Source of the DNA: Pegea sp. RAD2-039
Lineage: Eukaryota > Chordata > Thaliacea > Salpida > Salpidae
NCBI GenBank assembly: GCA_034620365.1
Contig: JAQGEQ010000058.1
Span: forward strand, 744,001-808,000
DNA length: 64,000 nt
Direction of reading: 5' to 3'
Below are positions 24,921 to 36,210 of this stretch, in pieces. Position 1 is the first letter of the stretch; every line of letters starts with the position of its first letter. The notes beneath the pieces are model-generated. The model was not told the DNA's origin. It was given only the letters and a program-made list of their open reading frames with translations, and did not search any database. A program made the translations under genes and the position numbers.

Positions 24921-27900
24921 AACCAGTAAACCATTAAAGACAAAGGATTAATTTAACGACAGAAGATGGTTTAAGAAATTGCGGAAAACTTTGCAGGATC
25001 TATTTGCAATTCTAAGATAAAAAATCGTTTATCTGCAGACGATGCTCTTTTACTGACAGAAGCTTCAGCTAAACTGCACTTGAATGCAGAAATAAAAAGA
25101 ATTTGTAAATAACGCAGGTTTTAAAAACAACTTATATCTATCTCGGACGACTAACGAGGTTAGTTTATTTCTTCCAATTTGTTTGATCTGATCAAACACT
25201 TGCCTGATCATTGGAAAAATGATCTCTAACTTTACTTAATTTTTATTTTCAAGCCAGAAAGTTTATTCTCATATTCAATTAGTAGACAATGAAGTCTCTG
25301 TTTCAAATCACTGGTATTCAGAAATCATTATAGAAGGTCACCAAAAGGTTGTGTTGTTTGATAATTTGATTTTAAATAAAATTGAATTTTTGAAGCTAAA
25401 AAGTTTTTAGTTTGTAAATGTTTTTATTGAAATAAAACAAAGAGATTAGTTTATTCTTTTATTGAGTTTGTATAAATCTTACAATCTTTTTAAGACATCA
25501 TTCGACAATCAAAATGAAATTAAATTGAAATGAAGAAAATGTTTTCGGTCAAATTCATCCGAGTTATTGACTTTATCTTGAAGTCATCAGAAGATTTGTA
25601 AAAGTTAATCAAGAAGATTTGTTGCAATCATCAAAATCAAGTTTCTGAATCAAAAAAATCTATTTGTATCTGAAACTAATTAAAAGGTAAAACATTTTTT
25701 GTTCAAAGTTTAGATTAACAATGTTTTATTTTTTGTTTGAATTTGAAATTAGTTTTGAAACAACTTTTGATTTTTATCATTTGCTGAAGAGATTAAAACT
25801 TTATTCACCAATTTCTTCCACCACTTGCATCAAACAGTCTGAATATTTATTTGGAACACATTTAGTAATTTATAAGATCTTTTACCAAATTTTTTTTTTG
25901 TTTCAATTTCTATATCACTGATTTTTATGAAAAAAAAATTTAAAAAATTTATCTGAAAATGAAAAATATTTTTTTAATCTAAATTGTTTAAAGAAATTGG
26001 CTATAAGTGTAATTTTCATTTTTACTCAGAATAAAAATTTTCTAATCTAAAAATTTAGAATTGTTTCTTAATTATTTAGTTAAACTCATATTTTGGTAAT
26101 TGAAAGTTTTTTTTTTGAATTCTATCCAATATGAAAAATATTTGTTAAAAGCAATGAATTGAAATAAAAAGAAAATGATAAAACAAAACTATAAACAGAT
26201 GGTAAAATATAGCGAGAAAGCGCGGTACCATCTCTTGAAATAGTTTTTAATTTCATGCAGCCTTGTTAATTAACCACAAAAATTTACAATAAGATTAATT
26301 ACAAAAATAGAAATAAAGTCAAATACTGAATGTAATTAACTTTTAAAGCTAAAAATTTAGCTTTTTCTGAAAGTTGTTGAATAAAAAAATCTTACATTTT
26401 ACTTTACTTGTAGTTTTGTTAATATACTTATTAAAAATATTAAAGTTAATTTTTATTAGTTGTAAATTTTTTTAAGTTTTTGAATGTCGGTATGATTTCA
26501 AAGTTTTTAAAAATTTATATCAAGGAAACAACAAAAAATGTTTGTTGCAGCTTTTTTCTTTTGTAGAATTTGTTATTTGTTCTGAATTGTTATAATGCGA
26601 TTACTTTGAGGTTTCACCATCTGTCAACTTCAAATTATTTTCAGAGTTATACAGTGTCGGTTCTAAACCAATAAACAAGCTGAGAAAGATTGTTTGATGT
26701 TTTCAAAGAAATGTTTGCAGGTTATCTAGATTTACCAAAAGTATGGCTAGCAACAAGCGATTCTTCATTACTTTCAATTTTCAACATCTTCAACAAAATT
26801 TCCTTGTCAATTGTATTTTGCTAATATTTTACAACAAACAGCTTTTATTAAATTTTCTTCTCTTAAAATTTAAATTTATGTCTTGTTAAACTTCTATACA
26901 AGTTTTCTGGTTTTTACAATTTCAAAATTTTTTGATTTTAATTTAAAATAATAATTAATTCAATTTCAGTTTTTGTTAAAACTACTACTTACCAGTAATT
27001 ATTATTATAAATATCTGTCAAAATCACAAAAAACACACTACATTATGATTCAGTCTCCTTATTTCTTATTTTTGTTATGAAAATTTATTTCTCTTAACTT
27101 TGTCGCCACTTAAATATACAAACTAAAATTTAAAGTTGCATTTTCAAGAACACCTCAAATGGAAGATACGATTTAATTTGTAGCTTGAACTTCAAAAATT
27201 AAAGTTGTAATTTTGATCTATACAAACCAACAACCTTCCAAATTACGAAAAGTTTTTATCATTACAGACTAATGTGATGTTGAAACTATTTCAAGTTTTC
27301 AAAATTATCTCTTATTTACAGCAGCATGAGGTATAAGTAAACCAAAAAACTGTATTTAGGTAAATTGATAGAAGGTATAAAATGGTGTAATTAGATCAAT
27401 TCATCTATTAATTCATTAAAATCTTATATTTTTACAGCTTTATTGCAATTAACTTTTAGACTTTTTGAACTGATTATAATAAAAATATAAAAACTTATGA
27501 GTTTTTATTCAAATGATAAAATAAAGTTCAATTATTTTTTACTACATGAAGTTGCTCATCTTGATATTTTAATAATTTTAGCTAATTTCACATTTTACAG
27601 TTTATTTTTCTGATATTCAAAACTCCAATCAAAAGCTACATGATTGGTACGATTTATTGTAAAAAAATTTGAAGCTTTGTAAAGAATAAATTTTCACTTT
27701 GACAATTTAATACTTTTTTAATACGAATTATTTCTGTTAATAATAGAGATTTTTGTTGAATTTTTATAAGCTGTTTTTTGCTTTAGTAGATGTTTTTCAA
27801 AAATTTGAAACGCAACCTCAAGTAAAATAAATTAGGAACATTCACTACATGAAGTACCTCATTTAGTGCTAAAGTTATTTGCTAAATTTTGAAGCATTTT

Positions 27901-28572
27901 AAAACTTGTTGCTACGAAGAATTAAACTTTCAATTAGAATTTTTAAAAAGGATTTTGTTTTTAATATAATAATGAATATATATAAATACAGATTTCTATC
28001 AAAAGTTACAAGAGATAACTTAAAATCTTATTGAAAAAGTATAAGATAGAAAAAGGTCATTAGAGTTATTAAGATGTCAAAAAAATTACAAGCCATCTGA
28101 GTGGAAATTTTGCAGTAAGAAGTTTGTAAATTTATTTAACGTTAATGTAAAGCTGAAAATATTGTTTGAGTTAAAAAAAATTATCGAAATCAAAACTAAT
28201 CAATAAAAAGCATTTTAAATACTTCTAGTTCAATAAAGTAATTTTAAAATGGTTTGATATTAAGATAAAATGAAGGCTTTTTAATGTTTTTGGGATTAAA
28301 AAATATACTTCTTAGTACCAAATTGAATAAATATTTTGACAACAAATAAAAAATTATGTAACAGAAGTTCTTTAAATGTTTAGAATTCATCTTAGTCTCA
28401 ACCAACTAGATAAACAGATCAAATATTTTAAATATTCAGCTTTCTTGCCACAACGGGTTTTAATGAATTCGCTGTAGATCAGAAGAGGTTTAAAAGCTCT
28501 AAGATTTACAAAAAGTTACATACAATCGTTCAAATGCAACTAAGACCTGTAAAGCCAGCAAAAGAATATTAA
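24921..28572. other. AT-rich intergenic region with one weak exon candidate
   Basis: Mostly A/T-rich sequence without recognisable genes. A 43-codon open stretch at about 24983-25111 (plus) reads like soluble helical protein (RLSADDALLLTEASAKL), but it starts after a stop and ends in one, lacks clear splice sites and matches nothing I know. The plus-strand frame at 25721-25921 is low-complexity hydrophobic sequence and was not called. Confidence 0.4.
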
Positions 28573-28950
28573 TAATTATTTATTAGAAAGAAAAAAGATG
28601 CAACACATGGCATTTCAGTAGTCCCCAAAACATATAACAGTGAACAAATACAGAGAATACCAATAATATAAAAAAGTCAATAAAAAAGCAATTTATAAAT
28701 TACAATGTTGGCAATATTCAATTTCTTTTTGAACAACGCGAGCGACTCCGACATGACAATGTCTGATGGCAGCTGGTTCCATGTACTAATTGTGCGGTAT
28801 GAGAAAAAGTTGCTCTGACCAATGTACTAGGCGATATAGGCTTATAAGGTGTAATTTGTGTCGTCTAGGCTGATATAACTTGAGGGAAGAACTAATGGAA
28901 AAGAAATCATCAAACTGAAGGTCAATTAAACTGTGGATTGACCCGTTTAC
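28573..28950 (-). mobile_element. LINE copy E, 3' region fragment
   Basis: Inverse complement of the end of LINE ORF2 and its 3' UTR: GCAACACATGGCATTTCAGT, GTCCCCAAAACATATAAC, and the AACAACGCGAGCGACTC and GGCAGCTGGTTCCATGTAC segments that encode the LPSD...ALF region. The very last tail segment is absent, and similarity stops near 28950 just before the topoisomerase pseudogene. Confidence 0.8.
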
Positions 28951-29035
28951 ATATTGGCTTCGAATCATTCTGAATCTTTACTTTGACTTTTTTACTTTTT
29001 GATCTTTTTACACTTTGGTTTTTCATGTTTAAAAT

Positions 29036-29300
29036 ATCTTGTTTTCAGACTTGGAGCAAAAATATAAGTAGCTGGTGACAAAGAAATTACAAAAACTGAT
29101 CGGACAGATTATACTTTTACCGTAACTACTGATGAAGTCACAACCCGTCCTTTTTGTTATCAGCACCTTGTTGGCAAAAAACTTTAATACGAAATCATTA
29201 GATGCAGATATCGTTGCTTTAATGTTGCATCGCGCTTATGACACTGTTGACTCTACTTTCGGTACAAAAGTTTATCTGAATGGAATTCGACTTTCGGTGA
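29036..29300 (+). pseudogene. TOP2: DNA topoisomerase II pseudogene, ATPase/transducer segment
   Basis: Around 29048-29110 there is a TWSKNIS segment and, one base out of frame, AGDKEITKTDRTDYT. After another frame change, 29178-29298 reads KSLDADIVALMLHRAYD and TKVYLNGIRL. These match the eukaryotic topoisomerase II region just before and at LDKDIVALMxRRAYD...VKVFLNG. The last segment ends at a good donor, GTGAGT (29299 on), so the copy derives from genomic DNA with introns, not from a processed mRNA. At least two frame changes make it non-functional. Neighbouring exons are not found in order. Confidence 0.8.
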
Positions 29301-29301
29301 G

Positions 29302-29493
29302 TGACGTCATTTACTAATTTGATGCTATGTTTTTAAATCGTGACGTCATCTTTAAACTTGTGTGGCGTCATCGATGAACTTGTCAATTCATCTTCTGATC
29401 TAACTCGGAGAGAAGCTGTTATAGTTTGAAGGTTAGAAGAATCTAGATTTGGATTTAAAGTGTTTTAAAAACACAAATGGAGTGATGACGTCA
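29302..29493. promoter_or_regulatory. cluster of CRE-type palindromes TGACGTCA
   Basis: Three exact TGACGTCA palindromes at 29302-29309, 29341-29348 and 29486-29493, plus one near match (TGGCGTCA) at 29363-29370. They sit between the two topoisomerase II fragments. TGACGTCA is the CREB/ATF binding palindrome. Whether these sites are functional or mark a short repeat is unknown. Confidence 0.35.
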
Positions 29494-29690
29494 CTACGAA
29501 CGTTGAGTGGTTTACTCCGATGGGGAAAACACCATACTTATCTCGCCCAACAACACAGAGAAGAGGTATAGGTAAAGTTTCAGCTGAGTCTCCTTCAGTT
29601 AAAATCAAGTACTCTTCAATGAGTCCCTGCCAGGTTTGCATCACCCAATTTTGGTGATCTTCTGATGTGGACTTTATTTTACTTTAAAGG
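29494..29690 (-). pseudogene. TOP2: DNA topoisomerase II pseudogene, TOPRIM segment, inverted
   Basis: On the minus strand, from about 29690 leftwards: HIRRSPKLGDANLAG, then (after a one-base shift) LILTEGDSAETL, and VVGRDKYGVFP ending near 29520. These correspond to the conserved topoisomerase II stretch PKLDDANDAGG, TLILTEGDSAKTL and GVVGRDKYGVFP, with the catalytic EGDSA motif of the TOPRIM domain. In the gene this segment lies about 200 residues after the ATPase segment and in the same direction; here it is inverted relative to 29036-29300, so the locus is rearranged as well as frameshifted. Confidence 0.82.
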
Positions 29691-31049
29691 AATACAAGCA
29701 TCCTTAAGCACTAAAAGAGTAAACTACATCCATATCTCTTGCGAACAAAGCCAGAACCAAATCTGCAGATGAATGAAGGCGAAGATAAAGCTTACCTGAT
29801 CACCGAATGTTAACCACACACCTGTAGAAGATACATCCGGTAGAAAGCGTCTTGCATGTTATGATAGCAAACGTGTTCATCAGAAGAAAATTATCCTGTG
29901 ACTCTATCGTTTTATCTTCTTGCAGTCGCTTTTTTTCTCGGTGTATCTTACATACTTCTTTTTACTGTTTGTTCATTTATGCATTATCTTCGGACTTGTG
30001 AAACGCTTCCAATAAAAATAATATCTAAGCAAATAATAAGTTATCGAGGAGTAAATACTTTCAAGTAGCTGCTGGGTTAGATGTTCAGTTATTTTTCTTC
30101 TAAACTTTTATTAATTTAATAAAAATACAAATGAAACTTGCTTTCTCAGATTTGATTCAGAAGTCCAACAAAGATTTTGTTTTAAAACGCTATTATCAGT
30201 CATCTCAGAGACAATTGTAAAAATGTTGAGGTCTTGTAAAAGACAGATCATTGTAAAAGTAAAAATTCAGAATGGTAAGGAGCTTAAACGCCAAAGGGTC
30301 ATATAACATTAGAGTGTAAAAATCTAAAATCTAAGAAACAAAATCTTGAAACGCCAAATTTTAATGGGGTCAAAACATAAAAACTAAAATTATAGAAAAA
30401 TAAAGCGATGCAAGAGGCTGTTAATTAAACAAAGAAATTTATAATCGATATAAAAGACAAAATAATCCCTACCAAGAAATCAATTCATATTTGTAATTTC
30501 TTTAACAAATCAAATTTTTATAATTTCTAAAAGCCGTTATAACTGAACACTAGATATCTTACCTTTTTAAAGAAATAAAGTTATGGCAAATGTTTGAACA
30601 ACTTAGATAGTAAAAGAAGAAAAATTGAATGAAAAAAAAAACAATCAGAAGAATAAAAAACAAAATTACTTAGTCACCAGTCGTAATGATAAAAATACTT
30701 TAAAAGAAATTTATTCAATTGCGAAGTACACTGAACTTCACCGTACTCAAAGCTGATATGGAAGTAGAAGGAAATTTGGATGTAAATATTCCTGCATCTA
30801 CTACATAGGCTTTATATTGCTTCAGTTAGAATAACATGATTCAGTTAAAATACTAAAATGTTCTATAAAAGTTTATGCAAAACGTGAAGGAAGTATCACT
30901 TTTCTAATATCTTTAAATGAAATATCAGGCAAATTAATCAGAAAAATTTGTCTTTTGCATAAAAGCAACGAAAAAAATTTAGATAGGATTTATCAAAATT
31001 ACATTTAAAATCCTCGGTTATACTTCAGACTCAAATAATTTGTTAAAAA
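29691..31049. other. intergenic, possible further pseudogene debris
   Basis: Between 29690 and 30010 the sequence is less AT-rich, and a plus-strand segment STKRVNYIHI at about 29720-29750 faintly resembles the topoisomerase II 'TSKGGxHVxYI' region, but I would not claim it. The rest is AT-rich with no gene seen. A LINE-like stretch (CATCTCAGAGACAATTGTAA) occurs near 30197. Confidence 0.35.
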
Positions 31050-31325
31050 CTCGAAATTGAAGGCATGTCCCCCTGGGTATGATATCATTAGGCATTAGAC
31101 ATGGTCGCATAGGAACTTAAGGAGGTAGTTTCTGCTTACTTTATAAAAGTGATTTAAAAGTTGAATAGGTCGATATGAATTTAGTTTCCTTTCCATTTTC
31201 TTGAAATAGTTTTGAAATTTTTTGTGTTAATATTTTTAACTTAAAATTTAAAGTCAGATTTTATTGTATTTATACCCTTCCTTTAACGTCTCAAAATAAA
31301 TTAATATTATCTGACATCTGCAAAG
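31050..31325 (+). mobile_element. LINE endonuclease-domain fragment
   Basis: Plus-strand sequence similar to the endonuclease part of the long LINE copy: CATGTCCCCCTGGGTATGAT corresponds to the LTESW...VPNGYDIV region, and ATTTATACCC, TTTAACGTCTCAAAA and TGACATCTGC match its downstream part. It abuts the 3' end of the oppositely oriented long copy at about 31335. It is strongly decayed. Confidence 0.7.
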
Positions 31326-32289
31326 TTAAAATATTATACAATAAATGCGAGAGAGGCTGTCTGAACAGAGCACCTCTCGCTGACGCCTATTCTCAAAAGA
31401 AGTATGATAGTTACTATCGCGTATAATTAAGATACATATATAAAAAGAAAAGATGTAACACATGGCATTTTAGTTGTCTCCATAAGATACAACAGTAAGT
31501 AATTGCAACGAATAGTAATAATATAAGAAAGTAAAAAAGAATCACAGTTTAGAAATGACAATATTGGCAATATTATAACGGTTCAACTTCTGCTTGAACA
31601 ACACGAGTGATTCTGACATGACAATGTCTGATGGTGACTGGTTCCATGTATTAATTGGGCAGTACGAAAAATAATTTGCTTTATGAAAATACTAGGTGGT
31701 ATGGGCTTATGAATTGTCTGCTAAGTTGATATAACTTGAATTTATAACTAATTAAGAAAAATGTATTGAATTGAAGGTCAACTAAAATCTGGAAAATTTT
31801 AGAAGTAAGAATTAAGTCGCATTTAATCTATCGTTTATCCAAACTATATGAATTAAGGAAACTAAGACGATGTTTATAACTATCATATTTAATATTAAGT
31901 TTCCTGCATACCAATCTCGTAAATGTTGCCTGAACAGAATCGATTTTTTTGATATCACTAGCTTGATATGGCATCCATGCACTGACATTGTATTCTAGAA
32001 TTGGAAGTTCGTACAATTTGAAACGATTGATAAAAAAGCATGGATCCTTAAAATTAAAGGTCTTTATAATAAGGAAGACAAGGTTGAATGATTCTCCAAA
32101 GATTTTGGAAACATAATTGCGCCATTTAAAGTCCGATGATAGAATAATACCAAGGTCAAAACCAAAGATACTCGTTGAATAATAAATCTATTGATGGAGT
32201 ATTGGTTCAAGCAATTTACAGCTAGTTCACAAGAAAAAGTTATAAGTTCAGACTTTGGGGCTGGATTCTGAGCTGCTAATTCGCAGACC

Positions 32290-33405
32290 AGTTTTCTACA
32301 GTGTGTAGTGCAGTTTGAAGTTTTGACGGATTACAAGATAATAGCTTGATGTCATCTGCATACACAAACACACTAACATCATCTAATGCTACTAATTTTC
32401 TGATGAGGTCTTCGATGAAAATTGAAAAAAGAGAAGGGGACCCAGAACAGAACCCTGAGGAACACCACTAGTGATTTGACTAAAAGTAGATAAAGATCTT
32501 TCTACACGAGTTTGTTGGGTTCTACCTGATAAGTAATCTTCAATCCACTGTAAGATAAAGCTGTTGATTTTTAAGTTTTTCAATATAGTAATGAGCTTAG
32601 CGTGTGGGACAGAATCAATCGCTTTAGCAAAATCGAGGTATATGATGTCACAAGGAATAATACTGTCATGATGGGCTGTAAGCTCATTAAGAAAAGTGAG
32701 ATGTTGAGTCAGGGAAGATCTCCGTTTCACAAAGTCATCAGATATTAGATAGTGATCCATCAAATGACTGGTCATATGATTGTGAATGATATGCTCTTGA
32801 ATTCTGCAGATAACTGAAGTCAGCAAAACTGGTTTGTAGTTAAGTGCAGTATTTCTGGGACCCTTTTTATCAATTGGAGTAATAATAGCTTTCTTCCAAA
32901 TTTTTGGAACTCTTCCTCGCCTCAGAGTGATGTTAAAGAGTAGTGATAAAGGTAGTGATAAAGAGGAAATAGTTTTTCTTAAAAATAAAGCTGGGATCAG
33001 AGCTAGGGTGTTGGAAACTGATGGTTTTAAAGAAGAAATAGCCTTAGATATAATGTCGACCGTTATGTCAAGATTTATCATCTCAGAGACATTTGTAAGA
33101 ATTTCGGAGTAGGAAACAGAAGAAATATTGCCATCATCGGTTATAAAAACGCTATTAATTTGATTGTTTAGCAACTCAGCTTTATTCTCTAGTTCCATCA
33201 CAAACTGGTCGCTGTTATCAAGTAAGGGAGGTATTTGAGATCTCGCCTTAAGCTTGTGATTTATGGAGCCAAAAAACGTTTTCTTGCTAGGTGAAGATAA
33301 AACTGCACTTTCTCTTCCTAAATAGAAATTAGAAATATATTTCTTGTAAACTATACAAAGATCTTTGTACAGAGATTTGATGGAAGGGTCTGTTTTAGCT
33401 TGTTA
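32290..33405 (-). pseudogene. LINE B reverse transcriptase, frameshifted
   Basis: Open without interruption on the minus strand from 33405 to about 32430. It contains WKKAIITPIDKKG, YLDFAKAIDSVPHAKL (the AFDSVPH motif with F to I) and SGVPQGSVLGPLLF. A one-base frameshift in the A/T-rich tract at 32424-32436 then moves the rest out of frame. In the new frame the catalytic YADD motif (32351-32362) follows an IFIEDLIRKL segment, before a stop near 32278. The catalytic centre is therefore separated from the fingers and palm start. Confidence 0.9.
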
Positions 33406-33889
33406 GATTTAGATTTTTGTTAGATTAGATAAAAGCTACTAATGAGATAAATTAGTCGGCAATTTATTCGTTTATCTTTATCTTTTTTCAATGAACTGAA
33501 ATAATGATAGAACTCTTCCCAAGGTACGTAACAGAAGAATAATTAGGAATTGAAACATTGCAGGTTGTATCACAGAATAGGTAGATCTCTTAATCAATTA
33601 GGAAGAAATGGTTTACGTGTTCAAGTTAATTTTTTTCTCGGTGTTGTGAACGGCAGTGAAAATGTCAAATTCAGTGATAACAAAGTCGTTCATGAGAATA
33701 TATTTTTTTGCTTTAAGAGTAATATTTTTACAGTCATCGTCTATTGTGATGACCTGAAAACTCTGGTTAAAAAGTCAGCTTTCTAAAGATCACTAAGATA
33801 AATATTTTTGTTTTCATTATTTTTGCTTTTAAGTTATAGGCGGATAGATAGGTATTAATCTCTTCAAAGTAAACTCTCTAAAAGTTAGA

Positions 33890-34620
33890 ACAGGCAATAT
33901 CACCATTGAGAAAACTTATAGGTGATATCAACTGAACTTAAAAAGAAATAACAAGATCCTCGCAGGTGGAAGAGAAAGAAGATATAACTGAGCAAAATTG
34001 TAGTTTGTTAAGTCCTGAGATGCTACAAACGAAAAGATCTAATTTATGACTTTTTGAATGAGTGGGCTCATTAATGCATCGAGTTAGAGAATTGGTAGTT
34101 GCAAAATTGAGAAAGGTGTCATAGGTGGAATCATCTCGACGTAGAGAAATAGTCTAATCCATATTAGAAAGATCAAAACCTCCTAACAGATAGAAAGGAA
34201 TATTGCTATGCATTGTATTACTAACAACTTAGCAGATGTCACATAACGTTGGTGCGTTTTGAGACGTTAAATGATGGGTATAAATACGACAAAATCCGAC
34301 TTTGGATTTGAAGTTAAAAAGCTCAACACAAATAATTTCACTACTGTTTTTTGAAAAAATAAAAGAGTTTAAACTCATATCGACCAGTTGGAATTTTAAG
34401 TTACTTTTATAAGTAAATACCGCATCTGTTAGTGTCTACGAGATCATGGTTAACGATATCATACCCATTGGGGACATACCATTTAGTTGAGATTTTATCA
34501 AATAGCCAAGACTCAGTTAGAAACAATGCATTAATTGAAGTCAAGATGGTGAGAAATAAAGTCTATCTTACTTACCATAAATCTGTTGTTGCAATAGTTA
34601 ATTGTCAATTTTTTTAACTT
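33890..34620 (-). pseudogene. LINE B AP-like endonuclease domain, decayed
   Basis: Minus-strand pieces in alternating frames: ALFLTESWLFDKIS and WYVPNGYDIVNHDL, then SSEIICVELFNFKSKVGFCR, a GGFDLSNMD segment (GDFN in active enzymes) and NSLTRCINEPTHSKSHKLDL. Order and spacing match the endonuclease of CR1/Jockey-type LINEs. Several in-frame stops are present. Confidence 0.75.
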
Positions 34621-34890
34621 AGGTGGTTTATGATATCAAAATTAGAAATATTAGTTTCACCCCAAAGAAGGTGAGATCAAAACACAAAGACTGAAGCTTG
34701 CTAACTGATTTATTGATGATAGCGAATGTATCACTACTCTTATGCACCTTGGTAGCTTTCCGTTTTTCACGTAGCTCTTTTACTAGTCTCTTTTAAGGTT
34801 CTTTGGTTCGGTCAGGTTGAAAATGAATACAGATAGCTTGGTCAGAGCAATCAATACTGAGGTTTTGGAGTTTCAGCTGTTTATTTCTTG

Positions 34891-35088
34891 TTAATTAATT
34901 AATTAATTAATTTATTTATATATATAAATGCGAAGGAGGGTGCTTAAAGAGAGCACATCTCACTAACACACATTCTCACGAGTTTTTTATGGTTTTTCTC
35001 AGGAGTTTTATATGTCTCCATCTGGGGTCGAACCCGGTACTTCCTAGCTAGAAGGTAGGTGTAGTAACCGCTTCGCCACTAAGCAGGA
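34891..35088 (-). mobile_element. full-length tRNA-derived SINE nested in LINE B
   Basis: Read on the minus strand: a tRNA-like head from 35088, an A box at about 35068-35081 (TAGTGGCGAAGCGG) and a perfect B box GGTTCGACCCC at 35024-35034. Then follows a body with ATAAAACTCCTGAGAAAAAC, the LINE-like tail, and a (TTAA)n-rich end at about 34890-34910. Possible imperfect target-site repeats flank it (CTGTTTATTTCTTGTT left, CTGTTGTTTAGAATTGTT right). The partner in NOSIP intron 2 is near identical, so the family moved fairly recently. Confidence 0.9.
35024..35081 (-). promoter_or_regulatory. internal Pol III promoter (A and B boxes) of the SINE
   Basis: A box at 35068-35081 and B box at 35024-35034, 33 nt apart, the spacing found in tRNA genes. 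Both match consensus closely, so this copy may still be transcribable by RNA polymerase III. Confidence 0.75.
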
Positions 35089-35799
35089 CTGTTGTTTAGA
35101 ATTGTTTAGAAAGTCTCATGATAGTAGGTCTGTTATTATAAGATCTTCTGGCAACTCGATAAAATATCTTAACATCGTCTTTCGTCGGAGATATCTTGTA
35201 AAGTATACTTGCATTGGTTTGGAATACTTACTTAGTGGTATTAGTGAGATTATCCATAATAGACTCGATTAAGAGATTTGAAGCTCCTTGTAGAAACTTC
35301 AGCTATGGACTTTATAGTTGAATAGATCTTTGAGGATATTGCCTTTAAGTTGTTCTTCACTGAGAACATTTGATTAACCTGTTTAGTTTGAATCTTCAAA
35401 ATTTTCTTAGTCAGGATATGAGAGCTCCTTGGTCTGGATAATTTCAGTCTTTACACAAACATGTAGGAAGACCAGAAGAGGGTTTTTTTTGGAAATATTT
35501 ACCTTAGTATGATATACTTTACCTTCAGATAATTTCTTATCATTGATGTCATCAAAGATACACAGCAGGTGCTAGCTAAAGCATTGGCATCTTTCTTTAC
35601 CAGATACATGATACAAGAGAAAATTAATAAAATCATAAAAAATCAAAAGTTATAAACTGCATTCATAGAATATAATCTACAACCTCATAAGTTTGAATTT
35701 AATTTTGCAAATATTTGCAAGAATACTAGAAAAAGTACATTATCATTGTACATCAAAACTAAATCCAATTAGAATAAATTTAATTAATTGTCCATCAAT

Positions 35800-36210
35800 A
35801 TAGTGTAGCGTATAGTATAGTACCACAACCGTCTACCAGGCGGGAGGTTTCGGGTTCGAGAACAAATGGACACAGAAATAGGTGCGACAAGGAAAAGTAC
35901 ATCAAAAAAATTGGATAAGAAGAATATGTGAGTCTAATTAATGACAGCAGTCCTAAGAGACGCAAACCTCTAAATTTAAAGCCGGAGTTCCGTAGTCAGT
36001 TTGTCACTGTACTCAGTGTCGTTCTGGCAGCTCCTGCGATGCCAGTCGGGTGCAGCTGCATCAATCCATTTGTTCCGCTGCAAACTTGTTGGCGTGGAGA
36101 GTGGAATCTTGCTCTATGAGCAACAACTAGATTTCCATAATTACTGCCCTGACAGGTATGCAAATGTATTATGCATGGCTGTTCTTGGCTGAAGCAGGCC
36201 AAAAAGTTAG
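35800..36210 (+). repeat. second tRNA-headed repeat family, copy 1
   Basis: Starts with a degenerate tRNA-like head (TAGTGTAGCG..., CGTCTACCAGGCGGGAGG, TTTCGGGTTCGAGAAC) and continues in a roughly 300-bp body shared with 37650-38033: CACTGTAC..GTCGTTCTGGCAG, AGCTGCATCAA, CGTGGAGAGTGGAATC and CTGTTCT.GGCT.A..CAGGCCA. Short open frames in it are by-products of the repeat. It differs from the first SINE family in head and body and lacks the LINE-like tail. Confidence 0.65.

Larger units (their letters stand above)
34640..35600 (-). pseudogene. LINE B ORF1 remains, interrupted by SINE
   Basis: Right of the SINE, minus-strand segments read DDINDKKLSEGKVYHTK, NPLLVFLHVCVK and, closer to the SINE, VARRSYNNRPTIMRLS. 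Left of it comes NLSIDCSDQAICIHFQPDR followed by a LVKELREKRKATK segment. This resembles the RRM-like end of L2/CR1 ORF1 proteins (RPRPLLVRL... D.T..ER...KELR.ELKRR). The SINE splits this domain. The family call is from pattern only. Confidence 0.5.
31335..35610 (-). mobile_element. LINE copy B (CR1/Jockey/L2-like), long but defective, with nested SINE
   Basis: The longest copy in the window, read right to left: ORF1 remains (about 34640-35600), AP-type endonuclease (about 33890-34620), reverse transcriptase (about 32290-33405), C-terminal WNQLPSD-type segment and 3' UTR, ending with the tail at 31341-31396. The element lost coding ability through stops and frameshifts in every part and was later hit by a SINE at 34891-35088. 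The clade is inferred from motif style and from 3' end structure without a poly(A); RT phylogeny would settle it. Confidence 0.88.

Noticed and set aside
32927..33112. Plus-strand frame across LINE B
   Set aside because: Shadow of the reverse transcriptase reading on the minus strand.
35928..36202. Overlapping open frames on both strands at 35.9-36.2 kb (and 37.6-38.0 kb)
   Set aside because: They lie in the two copies of a tRNA-headed repeat; the shared sequence explains the open frames, and no protein motif is present.
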